Below are positions 1-15,300 of a stretch of 64,000 bases of DNA, one piece after another. A program made the translations under genes and the position numbers. A model generated the notes under the pieces. It was given only the letters and a program-made list of their open reading frames with translations. It was not told where the DNA came from and did not search any database. The stretch spans positions 228,556,872 through 228,620,871 of the forward strand of contig NC_077233.1 in NCBI RefSeq assembly GCF_027887165.1. Direction: 5' to 3'. The stretch is from Monodelphis domestica. Taxonomy: Eukaryota > Chordata > Mammalia > Didelphimorphia > Didelphidae. How positions within the stretch are numbered: the stretch's first letter is position 1; each line of letters begins with the position of its first letter.

Positions 1-250
1 TGATGATTTTTGCAAAGATGCTTTGAAAGTTAAAGGTATTTTTATTAGTTTTATTAATAGATAGTAATGCCATATAAATATTTTTCATTGTTCAGAGCAT
101 CTGTTTTTATAATTTATGGTTTCTGAATTGCTATAGAATTTAAATTTGTCCTTTGGTTTAGATAGATGGTTATAGACATGCTTCTAAGAGTATACTTATT
201 CAAAGTGATCTAGCTCTGAAAAAAATTCAGTATACCTAATTTATTTTCAG
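1..250 (+). other. USP42 intron at window start
   Basis: AT-rich intron with no repeat or coding signal I recognise; it ends at the acceptor before 251. Confidence 0.6.
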
Positions 251-318
251 ATTGGACCGGCACTCCCAAGCTACCACTCTTGTTTGTCAAATATTTGGAG
301 GCTACCTGAGGTCTCGAG
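251..318 (+). CDS. USP42: USP42 exon: USP domain, LDRH...FGGYLRSR
   Basis: Follows a ttattttcag acceptor and ends CGAG before gtatag. It encodes [19 protein letters not shown] then RSR; the first base completes a codon begun upstream. Typical USP-fold segment between the Cys box and the first CxxC pair. The following intron is only 131 bp (319-449). Confidence 0.93.
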
Positions 319-3300
319 GTATAGTCTAATATATTTCATTAATTTAAAATTTTGTTTAATTATGGTACTTCATTTATGTACATCCATCTTAATAGTTGGT
401 CTTTGCCATAATGATTGTACTTTGCTAAACTTTTTCATTTTGATTTTAGTAAAGTGTATGAACTGCAAAGGAGTTTCTGATACCTTCGATCCATACCTTG
501 ATATTCCATTGGAAATAAAGGTAAATCATGTCTTTGTTGTTGTAGTCAAGAATAAAGAAACTTAGTGATGCCCATTGTGTCTCTCCAGGCTTTACAACTC
601 ATTAAAAACTAGACTAGACTTATACACAGCTGATTTAGACCCAAGTTGCATATAAGCTATGAATCTAAGATGCTCAGATGTACTGTAGTAGGTGATAGTC
701 TTCCCTGTGCTGGGAATGTCATTTGAAAACCTATACATTCATTTTCATTTCTTTACCACTGTCTCCCAATGAGAAATAATCCAATGAGATATAACTTAAT
801 GAGGAATAAAAATCACACTTAGATATAATAACTAAAACCTTTCCTCTGTCTTCTTGTTATATTCAACAGTAAATCATTGGAAATCTACCATATTAGATGG
901 TATCTCTAGGAGCTACAAAAGAGCAAGGAATCACATCAGTGCTGAGTTGTGGCTCCTTGCCACATGACCTTGGTTATTTTATGTCTTTTATTGGTTCTAT
1001 TTGTGAAAAAAAATCCTCCCTTTCTAGCCTTCACTACTTTAAAGCACCCATTTCTTGAATCCTCATAGTTCTAATGTTTATTTTTGCCTAATGTTCTCTG
1101 GTATCCAAAGTTATATAACTACCCCTGGGATTAGTGTTACACTTATTCAGACAGTAAGTATTATAACCTATAGACCCCATTGAAACTACTAAACTACTGA
1201 AACAAAGGGTTGAGTGTTGTTTGGGAAAACCCTATGCATTTTTAAATGATTTAATACAGATCTCATCATAAACTGAGATATGCTTGTCAGTGTCCTTAAA
1301 CTCCATATTTTAATTTTATACTTCTAGGGAAAAAATTCCCAGACTTTATATAGTCTCTGATTTTAGAAAGGAAATAAAATAATAAGCAATAAACAAAAAT
1401 GAACATTTTACTATCTATGGTAAAACTCAGTACTATTCTTTTTTAGTGTAAAAAGATTCCTTTGTTATGATAGCAAGTGGTTTACATAAGTTTTCATGTT
1501 TTTCAGTCTCTATAATACTCTGCAATATTTTAAGGATTTGTGATTTTTGTCATTATGAATAATTCCTTTATTGGCACAAATCAGAACTCTAGATTTTAGT
1601 AGATATTCTCAAGAGTATCTGTGACTGAAAAACTCATTTCTCTGTGACCAACTTGAGGATGAGCTTCTTATCATCACTTATCAAGGCTAGTTATCAGGAA
1701 ATAGTCCATCCTTACCTCTTGGGTAGCACCTGCCAAAGCTCTGGCATATTCTTTGAGAGTCCAAGGTCACCTCTATATCAGATCAAGGCATTTAGAATAG
1801 ATTATAAAGTGAAAGTTGGGTATCTATACCACTATTATAATTGTTGTTGTAGTGGTATTTATAGTAAAATGCTATACTATCTTTCTGATTTCTAGGCTGC
1901 CCAGAGTGTCAACAAGGCCTTGGAACAGTTTGTGAAGCCTGAGCAATTAGATGGAGAAAATTCCTATAAATGTAGCAAGTAAGATGAACATTGTCTGATT
2001 TTGATTTCCTAAAGCAGCTATTTACAAAAAAAGGGAGGTGGGTAGGGAGCTTGGGAGACAACAGTAATTCTTGACCCTTATACCTACTGTCTTTTCCCCC
2101 CTTCCCCCCCAATAAGTTTTATTGATGCCTTTCTTCATTTTTATATCATTATCATTTCTCGATAGTCATCTTGATGAAAATATAACCAAGAGCAAAAAGA
2201 TTTTCCCAGATAATTTTCTATAGTGGACCACATCTTACCGGTCACACAGCTGACAGATGTGTAGAGAATATAAGATCCCAATGTTTGTAATCTGTTTATT
2301 ATTAAAAAGCTTAAAGATTCTCCTCCAACAGGGTTTTTTCAGTATCTGTTAAAGTCATAAATAGTCAATAATCATATCAACCAGAAATAACTTTGAGGAG
2401 TCCACTAATTATTTGCATCACACAAGGCACAAAATAGTGAGCTATATGTTCATGAAAGATATTCCCCAGTATAAAAGTCCAAAGAGAAGGATTCCCTATC
2501 ATTGGCCAGGTTCTCTTGATTTGCTTATTCACTGATGACACTGTGCTTGTATTGAGCCTGAAATACTATAGATTGAAGCAATGAAACTCACAGTTACTCA
2601 AAAGAGATCAGTTCACACTGGAAAAACAAAGTGAATCAAAAATGCATATTGGCCAGATAACAAAATACAGTTGAATTGCCAGCCAATTGAGATAGTCCAT
2701 GTGTGCGGGTAATTACACAGCAATTTCATTGATTCCCATGCTTTTCATTGCTGCAAAAAGCCCATTTTAAACACCTGTGTTCTTTCTTTAGTCCTGTCTT
2801 TCTATTGTCTGTTTAGAGCTAGGATATAAAATATACTTTGTTGGTAGGTGCCATTGTCTGACACATGTTGTAGCTTAAAAATTCTGTTTCATATTTCCAG
2901 TTTAGAAACTAAACTATTTCTTGACCATAGCAGTTTGAGTTTAGTTTAGAAGAGAGAAATAAGATTGTAGTCAACCTGTTTTAGATTAACCAGTTGTCCA
3001 ATTTCCATCTGCTTAAAATTAGAAACTATTTTCTGTTTTCCCTTTCTTCTTCATTAGAAGGGAGGTCTTATTTTCTATTTTTAATTTTGGCACTGCTGTT
3101 AATGGCTATTATTAGATTTTCCCAAGGCTAGCAGATACTTTTATACTAGCATTCAGAACCAATGTTGGTCAAGATCTCATTCATTAATTTGCCTTCTGTT
3201 TTTTTGGTTTTTGGTTTTTCCCTTGTGTCTGGATCTGAGGAAACTGTCTTTATGAGAAGTTCCCAGATATAGTTCCTTTAGTCTAGTTAATAGCCAATAA

Positions 3301-6300
3301 TATTCCAATAACATGTCTTTTTTGATGTTTCAGTCATGTGAAGTGTTAATTCTTTCCTAATATCACATTTACTATTTGAGAAAATTATTTCTTTAAGGGA
3401 GATTGTGGTTACAATGATAATAATGAAATAGTTTCATAATTGATATACTTGTTTCCTTCTATAATACTTTTATGTTAATGATAATAAATTTAGTATTGAT
3501 GAAGATAGTTATAATTTGAATTTATATAGTGTTTCAGTATTAACAAACGATTTACTGGAAATTATTCCATAAAGTTGACATTCTAAGTTTTATTATCCCC
3601 GCCTTACTAAAGCTGAGGAAACTGAGACTCAGAGTCTAGACAACCACAGTCATATGGTTAAATAAGAATCAGAACTAGAATTTTAGCCCAGGTAGGCCTC
3701 TTGATTTCTTGATTTTCATTGTTCTCTGCAGTGCAACCCAGAGAATATTTATATTTCAGAAGACCATTTCACATGGAACCTTGATTTCTTTTGTAATTTA
3801 GCCTCCTTGATTTGATAACTCACTATAGGGATTTGGAAAAAATTAAACTTTCTATTTCATTACAAGTTACACAGAATATCTCATTCCTTGCAACAGCTTT
3901 AAGAAAGGTGTAAAAAAAAAATCATTGTATCAACAACATCTATATTATTTGATCAAGATCTGGAGTATTTTGATTTTTTTAAGTTTCCTAAAAACCTAGA
4001 GCTGATCTGGGCCCAGAATTGAGTATTGTGGACAAGGATTGCCTGTGGGAAATTGGGTGGTGCTTTTAAAGACCCCCACCAAGAATCTCCTAGAAACAAA
4101 GGCCCATCTTTTTAACAGTATTCTTCTGGTGATGCTGTGTGGCTTCAAGTCATAGAACATCAGTTTCTGAAGAATTAAAGTTGTGTTACTTAAAGGACAA
4201 TGAAGTGGTGCCTGGTGGGCATAAGTAAGTTGCAGCACATTACCCACAAAGATTGGGTGAAAAAAGAAGTGATGTAAAGGATGTCATCAGAGAAAGATAT
4301 ATGACTAGAAAAGGAGATAGGCTAGTCTTGTGGCGAGAGTCGAGGACAATTGCCCCCACCCCACCCCCACCAAAATCTGCTAGACCTAGAGGAAGGCCCC
4401 TTGCATGCTTAGTAGGTTTTTTATAGAAACTTTGGGGAGTTTATGGACAAGAATTACAGAAAACGAGAGGGAAGGAATAGGTCATGATCTTCTTCACTGC
4501 AGGTAGAGTCCACATCAGTGGAGGTAACAGATCCAAGAAGTACTGAAGTAAAAAAACCTATATGTTTTTCATGTCAGAAAATCATTCTGGAAAGCTTCAA
4601 GTTTAATTTCATTATGATTTTGTCTGTTTTAGGGTTCATCATATACTCTGAGCTTTGTCTCTCATTGCACTGAACTCTAAACTTCTTTTGGAAACTAATT
4701 TGGAATATTTGAAGAGAATATTAGCCATATATTTTGATCAAGTAAGAACATGAAATACTAAAGAAAACATTCATCTCAAGTGTAACCAACTCTTTGTGCT
4801 TCTTTTAAGGTGTAAAAAGATGGTTCCAGCTTCAAAGAGGTTTACTATACATAGATCATCTAATGTTCTTACCTTATCTTTGAAACGTTTTGCAAATTTT
4901 AGTGGTGGAAAAATTGCCAAGGTATGTTGAACATATTCCCCATCTTTATGTTGAAATTTTTCAGATCTTAAGAGTTAGCACTTTGTAAGCAGCTCTAGAC
5001 TAACAGTAACATGGAACTAAATTGTTTTGTCTCTTGATATCTCCATGTCCTTTCTTTGTCCCTATAGTGTAGGGGATTCATTGCAGCCTACTAGGAGAGA
5101 GAATAAACAGTATTAAAGAAATAACAATAATAATTGTTAATAATATAGTATTTTAACGTTTGCAAAGTGTTTTATAAGCATCATTTCATTTGATTCTCTC
5201 AACAGCACAGGGAGGTAGATGTTGTTAATACCCCCATTTTGCAGATAAGGAAACGGAGGCAGAGAGTGGTTAAATGACTTTCCCAGAGTCACATGGCTAG
5301 TAATTGAAGCAGGATTTGAACTTGGTCAGTTCTTTCTGAGTCCAGGTTCTATGCTCTACCCATGATGCTACCTAGTTATTTTTCTTTTTAGAATACTTTA
5401 GATAATTGCTTATTCACAGAGTAATACCATAGTTGGTTAATTTGATTATTTGATAACTACTTATGGTAGAACTAATAACTATCATCCGCATTTTAGCCTA
5501 TAGTTAGCTTTCCATTATAGAAGTTAAAGAGAAGACAAGGGGAACTTAGATAAGTGAAATTCACAGAAAATGCCCATACTTTATTAAACCTACTTCCCTT
5601 CCAAAGTCTTTTTTACTTGAGTTTCTCACTAGTAGCAACATTGACTGATTTAAGTTTCACTTTCTTTCCCTTCTCCTTCCCACCCCTCTGGTGGACGTGC
5701 TAAGGAGCAATAAAGTGATCAAAAGGTAGGCAGCAGGAGGGAGAAGGAAAATGATTAGATTATGAATAATGAAAAATTTATTGTCATTGTTACTTAATTT
5801 TTGACCCTCATTTTTTAGGAGACTGAAACAGGAGTTTTCATCATGATTATAACATTGCTCTTCATAAAATTCATTTACTCTCTATGGAATCTTATTTTGA
5901 AAAAGGGGGGATAAGTGCAGTAGAATTTTCTCTTTTAACACAGATTTGCATAAAGTCAGAGGTCAAATCACATTCCTTAAAACACAGTTGCATCTATTAA
6001 GCCCTTGATATAAAAGCACAGCCTAAAAGGGAAGTGTTAATCTTCACCCCCTTCTTCAGGACTGTGGAAGGGTTTCACTATACTTTTAATTGAGAGAGTT
6101 ATTAGAGCTATCCTTTGTTAATTGTTCTAAAGTTATTAAGTAAAATGGACATTCAAAAATGACTTTTTTCTCTCTTCCCACTTTTATTTAGGATGTGAAA
6201 TATCCTGAGTATCTTGATATTCGACCATATATGTCTCAACCTAATGGAGAACCAATTATTTATGTTCTATATGCAGTGTTAGTGCATACTGGTTTTAGCT

Positions 6301-9300
6301 GTCATGCTGGTCATTACTACTGTTACATAAAGGTAAGTTCTTAAACATTTGAGTTTATTATTTAAAAAAAAATTCAAGAACTACTTGGGAACTTTATAAT
6401 CTTTTACCCATCAGCTCTGTTTCTTTAAAGTGAATTATCCTGTCTGTGGTGTTTTATTCCTATCCAGCTATAGCCACTGTAAAGTTTTCATTTCATTTAC
6501 TTTTGCAGGCTAGTAATGGACAGTGGTACCAGATGAATGATTCCATTGTTTCCACCAGTGACATCAGATCAGTGCTTAATCAGCAGGCTTATGTCCTCTT
6601 TTATATCAGGTACTGTGATTAAAAACAAATTACCTGTTTATCAATCCACTGAAATGAATAATTTTAAAGTACTGACTTTTTAATTATATTACTGGTAGGT
6701 AGTAGGGCCAAGGGTGAAATAAGGTTATCAAAATTTTTGTTTTTTAGTAGGCTACTTGAATAGTTAGCTGCTGGATAGTTTAGAAGATTGCCACACCTTT
6801 GATCCAGGTTTCTTATATAGAAATTGTATAGTAATGTATAGTTTCTTTCAAAGGAGAAGTTCTGTTTATTGTTCTTTGCAATGTAATAAAAATAGTTTAC
6901 TTCTTTAATTTTTAGGTCCCATGATGTGAAAAATGGAGGTGAACATACTCATTCCATTCATACTCCAGGACAGTCTTCTCCTCGACCAGTGATCAATCAA
7001 CGGGTAGTTAGTAGTAAACAGACTGTATCAGGCTTTATTGGACCACAACTTCCTCCTCATATGATAAAGGTAACATTTTATAGGTAGAGTACAATCTCCT
7101 TGCCATTTATTTGTTAATGTATAGGCTGAACCGGTTGACCAATGAGATCCTTTCAACTCTGAAAAATGTGTACATGAGCAGAGTTCTTAAATTAGTTAGG
7201 TTTTAGCTATTAAGGGGGGGCGGGGGAGGAGAGGAAGAACAAACTGCCTATTTCATACCTGGGCGGCATTTCCCCAGTGTTATATGTTAGTGATATGATT
7301 AAGTAGATGAGTGGAAATAAGTTACTTCTTGACAGTAAAGGGTCCTCTATCTTCCAAAGAAGATAATTGTGGTCCAGGTATCAGGATGCATTTTTTCCTT
7401 CTTGTCACAGTTGAAAACTTGGCTAAACATATAGTCTATACATATAATATTATATATAGTGTGTGTATACATACACATATAAAACACACAAAAAAGTTTG
7501 ATTCTTTCTGTCCTCTGTAGATGGCTCCCCTACTGAAAAATATATTTGTCCAAATGAAGTAAATCTATTTTGTGATTGTGAGTGTGTGTGCATGGGTAGA
7601 TGTATGGTGGGGGTAAAGAGGAAGAGAGGAAGAGTGCTGAATGGAAGAAGAATGAAGAAGGGGAAATTAGATGGAGAGAGATTAAGGGGGTAGAGATGAA
7701 AGAGAAGAGATGATATTTTATCTGTTAAGCTCATTGGTATTTTTAAAGTATGTAAAGTCAAAGTTCATGCAAATGGATACAGCTTTGGGCCTAGATATGT
7801 GTGTGTGCATCTGTGTGTGTGTGTGTTTGAAATACTCAATTGCTTTTGATGTTTACAGAGTTCTAATCACTTAAATGGGACTGGACCATTGAAGGAAACT
7901 CCAAGTTGTTCTGTGGCAAGTGCTAGTAGTTCTAATTTAAACAGAGCAAGTCCTGCTCCTGCTTCAACTTCTATTCAAAACTGGACAGTTAACAGACCTT
8001 CAATTATTCCTGAGCCTCCTAAGAAGCAAAAAATCACTATCAGTATTCATAACAAGTTGCCTGTTCGACAAGGTCAGTCTCAACCTAATCTTCACAACAA
8101 TTCTTTAGAAAACCTCAGCAAGTCCATTCCCTCATCTACCATTACTAATTCTTCTGCATTACAATCTACCTCAAATGCATCGACAATGTCAGTTGCTACT
8201 AAAGTATCAAAACAGATCACACCTAGTGAATCTTGTTCCAAGCCAGTAATGAATGGCAAGTCCAAGCTCACCTCCAGTGTGCTGGTCCCTTATGGTGCAG
8301 AGTCTTCAGAAGAATCTGATGAGGAGTCAAAGGGACTGGGTAAGGAGAATGGCCATGCAAAACCTCTTAATGGACTTCTGACTGGAAATGGAGTTGGTAT
8401 GCTCCCAAATACTTGTTCTTCCTGTCAAGATGCTGAAGATGATGAGGCTTCTCATCATGAACTGCCAGAAACTGTGACAGTAAATGGTGCTAATAGTATA
8501 GAGAATAGTGACCCTAAAGAAAATGGACTGTCATTTGATGATCCCACTTGCCAAGTCAAACCTGCTAAACATTCAGAAAATCCCTTTTCCAAGACAAATG
8601 GATTACATGGAAAGGTAAGCATGCCTCATCAGTTTACACATTTTAAATGAGTGGTTTTAAACTTAACAGTAATGGTAATTCAGACACCAACAGAGATGAA
8701 AAGAATTGTATTATTGGTGTATTTAAAGAGATGCTTTGTTTTTTTATTTTAGTTGATGCCTACTCCCTTGCCTCCACTTCCAGAAGATAGAATCGTAGAG
8801 TCTTTCAGATTCAGCAACAAATTAAAAAGCTTGACTGATGATATAAGGTAATATAAGAAAAAAACACCCAAATGAAAGTCCTTTATTATGAATCATAGGT
8901 ACTAAAGCTTTGTGGTATTTAAACAAATGTTAACGGCCTTTTTTCATTTAATTAATATGGCTATGCCTCTCATGCATTTTAACTGATCTGCATATGATTT
9001 CCTGAAATGATCTTTTAATCATGGAATAACTTAGAACAATTTTTAAGAATGTAGTATTTGTATGTCACATTTTCTAGTTTTCTTAATTTATGGGTCTGAT
9101 AGACCATCTGAATTAGACTCATTCAGGCTAGTGTTTTCTTCCCCCAAATAGCCTCCTCTTTTTGATTGTAATTGTGGTTGATATCCTTGTTCCTTGTCCT
9201 TGGATATAGCATCATAGTACATCATTAATAATAATAGTATGTTTGTTTACTTAAGTACCATATTTACTTGTGTAATTTCCCCCATTTTCTCTTAGATATT

Positions 9301-12300
9301 TTCACTCTAAACAGTGGGGACAAGAGAGTGTGAGGGGAAGCATCTTCAGCCTGCCACCTTTCATAAATCTTTGAGATTTTCCCTGCCATTTCACTGCCAA
9401 AGAGTTACACAGCAGTCAATGGCAGAAATATTGGTATATTCATTACCAAGTTGGCCTCAAGGGGATGAATTTTTTGGCCACAGCAATTCTTAAAGATCAT
9501 CTTAGTCATAGAGGAAGTGTAATCTATCACTAGAGCTTTTACCACACTGACCAAAAGTATAGATCCTTGAAGTTATCAAACTTAGATATTCTAACACTTC
9601 TTTTCAGTAAATCCTTACTACTTGGTGATTAAAAGGCACTTTTTTTTTTTTAGAGTAGGCTTTAAAACTTAAGCAGTTTTGGTCCAGGGAAAAACTAGTG
9701 AAAGAAGCTGCTGTCACTCTTAATTCATTGCTCTTCTGTTTTCACCAGTGTTAGAGAATTACTGGGGAGGAGGCAGCCTTCTAATCCTTAGGAGGGAGGT
9801 GGTTGGAAAGTAGTTGAGACATGAAAGAGAAGTCAATCTTCCAAGCCATTTGTCAGATGGAAGGAGTCAGCTTCTCCTCAAATTCTGTCTTTTCTGGAGA
9901 AGCTTCAGCTACTAGTAGTGATTCCTGTTTCAGAGCAGGAAGAAAAAGTAGAAGAGGGAGAAGTATGTAAGGCAAACATTTTTCTTTTTTCCTTTTTTTT
10001 TTAACCCTTACCTTCTGTCTTAGAATTGATACTGAGTATTGGTTCCAAGGCAGAAGAGTGGTAAGAGGTAGGCAATAACGGGGGCTAAGTGACTTGTCCA
10101 GGGTCACATAGCTAGAAAGTGTCTGAGAACAGATATGACCCCAGGGCCTATCTCCAGGCCATGTTTTCTAGGCACTCATCTATCAATCTGCTCCCAAACA
10201 TTTTTCTTAACTGATGTGGTACCATTTGAAATATTGAAGAAGTTGCAAAACTTGAATGATATAATATAAATATCTATTCACCATGTCTTATAATTAATAA
10301 CAAAACACTTCTCAGAAGGGGTCTTCTATTTAGGGTGAATTATCACTTTCAGTGGTACCATGTGGTGATTTATTTCAAATTGATACATTATTTAGAATAA
10401 TAGAATATTGGCTCAGGAAGTTCAGACCTTTATAAAGATGATCTACTTCAGCCCATTTATTTTAGAGATGAAGAAACTGAGGATTAAGAGATTAAGTTAC
10501 TCACTAAAGGTCACATAGCTAAGTTGTAGCTAAACCCAGGATCCAAATCTACTAGTTCACAGTCAAATATGTTTTCCTCTCACTATCTCTTTATTTGGAG
10601 GAAATTCTATTCACTTTATTTGATTGGTAAATTGGATTTCTAGTTAGTAATGATTATCACTCCAGACTGGATTTTTAAAATATGATTTCTTTTGATTCAC
10701 AAATATCCATCCAGCTTAATGAATTGAAAAATGGTTATTATCAAGCACAAGGGGGTATATTTATACCAGAAATTAAATAAAATCTGAATACATCTTTTCA
10801 CTTAAAAAAAAAAACCCTTCCTTATAAGTTTAACTTAATTCTAGTAGAGTGAAAGATGTATTGGAGACCACTGTCTAGGCTAAAGACTACTCCAAACTTT
10901 AGGGGTTAATGTTGCTAGCCGGTGTTCTGGGCCAACCTAAAGATTTTATACCAAGTTTCTAAGAGAATATTGGTAGAATAGACTTCTTCAAGGCAACAGA
11001 ACTTCATGAAAGACTGAGTTGTAAGTAAAAAAACAAGTTAGACTTGAGCAAAGTTGGACTCCTCAGGGTAGAGACTGGTAAATTATATACCTAGAAAAGG
11101 AAATATTGTAATCAGTCAAGGTAACAGGTTGAGTATTTATCACTAGGGCTTCTTTAGAAAGCCAGGGAGGGTTCTTAATACCCTCTTCCACTGCCATGGC
11201 AGTGACATTTCAAGAAAAGAGCAGGAATAGCAAACAGGAGACAAAAGCCCTGATTCCCACTTTGGTTCTATCTAGCTGTGTCACCCTGAGCAAGATCTTT
11301 CGAGACTTCATTTTCCTCTTTTTCATTAAGTTGGAGGAGAATTGAGAAGAACCGGTTAAAAATTGGTTCTTTGGTCACTTCCAGATCTTATATTTTATGA
11401 TTTTTTAAATTTCACTTTGGAAGAAAATAACATACATATCAGAATGTCAAAAGTAAATTGTAGAGCCCTAATGTCATGCAGGAATCTTGGCAAATAGTAA
11501 ATTTTGTTTCCAAGAGGGAAATAGAATAAAAAATGACCAATAAAGCTAGTATGATCACAGGATAAGACAAAAATGTTTGCTTTACTTGCTAGAAGGTCAG
11601 ATGTCTTTTGGGCAAAATAATTATAATATTTCATCAAGAAAGAAGTTGAATACTAATTTCTAGTGGAAAACAGCTAATATTAGAAAACTTTGAGATCTGA
11701 ACATTACATTCTTTGTATACTCTTCCAGTCAGTTTCGAGTCATATCCCTCAATGAATACAGTTCATGCTTCCCAAAGTGATCTGCAAATAAAAGCAGTTT
11801 TTTTTCTTTTATGATTTTTTTTTGAGAGAGGTTTGGAAACCTGATTGGGGTATTGAGATTGGCAGAGAGCAAAGTAAAAATATTCTTTAATTTTTGGACA
11901 GAATGGTGATGGGACTTGAAATTATATTGTATAATAAGGAATGGCCAAAAGAGTTTAGCGGTGTTAACTTGTAAAAGAGATGACATTGATGAGTCATCAT
12001 ATATGTCTTCAGAAATTTAATAAGCTGTCATGTAAAAGATAAATGACTTATTCTGGGTAATTTTTCCTCTCCTTAGGACTACTGTGTAGAAACTACAGGG
12101 GAAAAGATTTTAGTTCACTCTTACAAAGAACTTACTAACTTAAAATTAAGTGTGTTAAAAAGCATAATGAGTAACCTTTGGAACTATTCTAAGAAAAGTG
12201 GGTGATCACTTGTTGGGGATATTGTATAAGGAAAGGTCTATTCTACCCCTCCACTTTGATAAACTGTGATTCTAATTCCAGTCTGTATTGTTTGCAGAGT

Positions 12301-15300
12301 GAGTTCTGTAATTGTTTTCCATTTTTAACTAGTATATCCCTTCAGTAATTCCCTTGTCAGCTAAGGTTTATAAAAGTTACTCCTCTCACTTGAATAATTT
12401 TTTTGACTTTGCAAAATGATTCTAATACCTTCCAGTTTGTGCTTCAATTTAATGTTGTGGGGTTTCACTTTAGGCCAGCAGCCATGCTATCATGATTATG
12501 GAATACAAATTATAAATTTTAGAGTAGTCATATGTACCTCAAATGTACAAATAACAGTACTTGTTTCATGACTCATAATGATGACTTTCCTTTCACTCAA
12601 CTCCAGGCCTCCTTCCCCAGAGCATATCATAGAATATAACATGGTTCAGGAATAACAATCTTAGAAGATGGTGCAGTAAAGGTAGGGATTTACCTGAGCT
12701 CTCCCAAATCCTCCTCCAAAGAACTTTAAAATAACACCTCAAATCAAATTCTGGAATGGCAGAACCAACAAAAGGTCAGGGCAAAACAGTTTTTGATCCC
12801 TAGACAACTTGGAAGGTTAACAGAAAAGGTCTGTCACCAGTTTTGGTTGGATCTGGAGGCTGGTGCAGTGCAAGCTGCACCCCAGCAAGCTAGTAACAGG
12901 CTTTATGGGTGGCTGTATCAGTTGAGGTAACAGCTTAATTGAACAGATGGTAGGGGGTTGGATAACTAGCCAGAAAAAAATTACAGGAGATTCTTTGCTG
13001 GCTCTGGGTGAAGGACCCTGTTTATATTGTCCTTACACGGTTGTGGGTCACAGTCCCAAGGTGTGGAGAAGCACTAGCACTTGTGGCCCTAGAGAAACAA
13101 GAATCCTGGCCACAGTTCCAGAGTGGAAAAGAGTATGTGGTCACTCATGGGGAAGCAGAAGCCCTAGTCTCAGGGCCAAGACAGAAAGTAGCACTGATAA
13201 TTGCAACCACAGGAGAACAGGAGCCAGAGTCACAGTTCCAGGGTCATAAGGAGCAAAAGCCTTTGCAGTTACAGGAGAACAGGGGACCTGGTCATGATTC
13301 CAAGATGGAAAAAAGTGTTTGTGGGTCACTCACAGACCAGAGCGCAAAGCATAAGATCAGTGACCCATACCACCTTGGAATAACTGAAAACTTACAACCC
13401 CCCAGAACTAGCTTTGAAAAAAGCAGCACTGAAAACCTGAAGCATGGATGGTGTTCCCTCCACTCCTGGAGCAGGACGCAACTTTAAGATAAAGTAAAAA
13501 GTCAAGAAATAGGCTGGAAAAATAAGCAAACAACAAATAAAGAACCTGCCTGTAAAAACTGCGGTGGTGACAGAAATATCAAGATACAAACAGAAGAGAA
13601 TGAAGACAAAACGGCAAAAGTCTCAAAGGAAAATGTGAATTAGTCCCAAAAAGAATTTCTGTAATAGCAATTTTTAATTAATTTTGTGGAGCAAAGACAG
13701 ATGAGTGACTTGCCCAGGATCACACAGCTAGTAAGCGTCTGAGGCCAATTTCGAACTCAGAAAGAGGAACCTTCCTGATTCTAGGTTCAATATTCTTATC
13801 TACTATGCCACCTAGCTGCCCCTTGAAATAACAATCTTATCCAGATTATTTAGGAATAAGTATTATTGCAAACTTTACTTCTGTTGATCTTTGTCTTGAG
13901 TGTCCCCTGTTTCCTTTCCCCTATTATCTTTTTTGCTTTGTGGTTATATATTCATTTTCTCCCAAGAGGAAAAAAGAACCACATAGTTCATCTCGATTAA
14001 AAAGTACTTTGAAAAGAAAAATATTCAGAATGTAATGAAATTTTTGGCTATTGTTATTCATGAAACAAAGGAAAATACAAGTTTCGTGTAGTCTTTTCTG
14101 CTTCTGCTTTAATTGTGACAATTGCAGTCTGAAGTGGTGGACTCTGCTAAGAATCATAGGTTTTGGACCCTCTATAAACATTAACTTTTCTATTGGTTGT
14201 ATTAAATGTGAAATCCTTGTCTAAGAACTGAGTGAATATACCACTGGGTGCACTAAATCATCTTGATCATAATCAGAAATTCAAAAAAAAACTAAAAGAT
14301 GGATTATCAGTTCTTCTTAGAAAGGCAAAAGAGTTGGTAGAGTGGTTTTTATCCACTATCCTAAGATATCAAGGAATATCATTTCATGGGGTCATTCCAT
14401 AATATGCAGTGCTCATGAACAGCACATTTGCAAAAAGACCACTGAAAACAATTGTAGCTCATGGGCTTGTGACTGTTACAGGGGAGGAGAAGGTAGAGAA
14501 GCATTATATAAAATAATTCATTCATTAATTTAAATGAGTACACGCTTTGGTGCTTAATGACTTCAATAAAATCTGACATAGGAACAGCAAAGAAAAAAAT
14601 CGAACAACATGGTTCAAGAGTAAGAAATGACAGAGGCTAGAGGATTGTAGATATTACAGAGACCTCATGAATAAAGTGAACTCTTTCTTTAAGAGAGTTG
14701 AAAGGTCCTTAATGTGGCAAAACAATAAGTAACATCACCAAAAAGAAGAAAATGAATTTATTTGAATTGACAAACAACTGATTACTGATGTGGAAGTAAT
14801 TTTATAATCTGCTATTTTTACATACAGTCAAACCATTTTCAACTTAATAGAACGAAGATAAAAATCAATACTAATTATAGGAAATGAAGATTAGAATACA
14901 TGGCATACAATTGACAATCTATTTAGATGAGCTGTTGATGCCCCACGATGGGAGATGGATAAGAGAACAGATATTGGCACAGTCTCTTTTACTTCTTAAG
15001 GAAGTTTAACCAATGTAAAAATCAATTTCACCAAGGAAACTAGAAACAAAAAACACCCTATCAGCAAATATGATTGCCTTGTCAAGCAAAGAGATATGGT
15101 AACCAACTGCAGTACCAGGCTAGAAAGATAAACTCATTTGTGAGGAGGATAGCAAAAGATTATGCCTCATAAGACAGTAAGAAGTAATGTAAGAAAAAAC
15201 TTTTGCAGAAAGATTAACTAGAAATCCAAATTAACCAAATCATTCTGAAGATATTTAAGAATAAAATGAAGCAAGGGGCAGCTGGGTGGCTCAGTGGATT

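Larger units (their letters stand above)
1979..4809 (+). other. USP42 intron with old repeats
   Basis: Holds LINE-like debris (about 2,500-2,860 and 3,985-4,560), a MIR fragment (3,530-3,705) and a C-rich run near 4,350. The rest is unrecognised. Confidence 0.5.
8848..12630 (+). other. USP42 intron, 5' part, mostly unique AT-rich sequence
   Basis: First part of the 14 kb intron. One marsupial SINE lies at 9,993-10,195, a weak MIR-like fragment at 10,427-10,540 and a MIR3-like fragment at about 11,250-11,400. The rest shows no coding or repeat family I recognise. Confidence 0.6.

Noticed and set aside
1-250. USP42 catalytic cysteine exon
   Set aside because: No Cys-box sequence is present; the window starts after it.
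7450-7761. 103-codon minus-strand open frame
   Set aside because: Low-complexity TA/TG and A/G-rich intron sequence gives a biased Pro/Leu/Thr frame.
12947-13487. Overlapping plus-strand open frames of 60-159 codons
   Set aside because: They lie in an L1 5' UTR with better base balance; no start context or family recognised.
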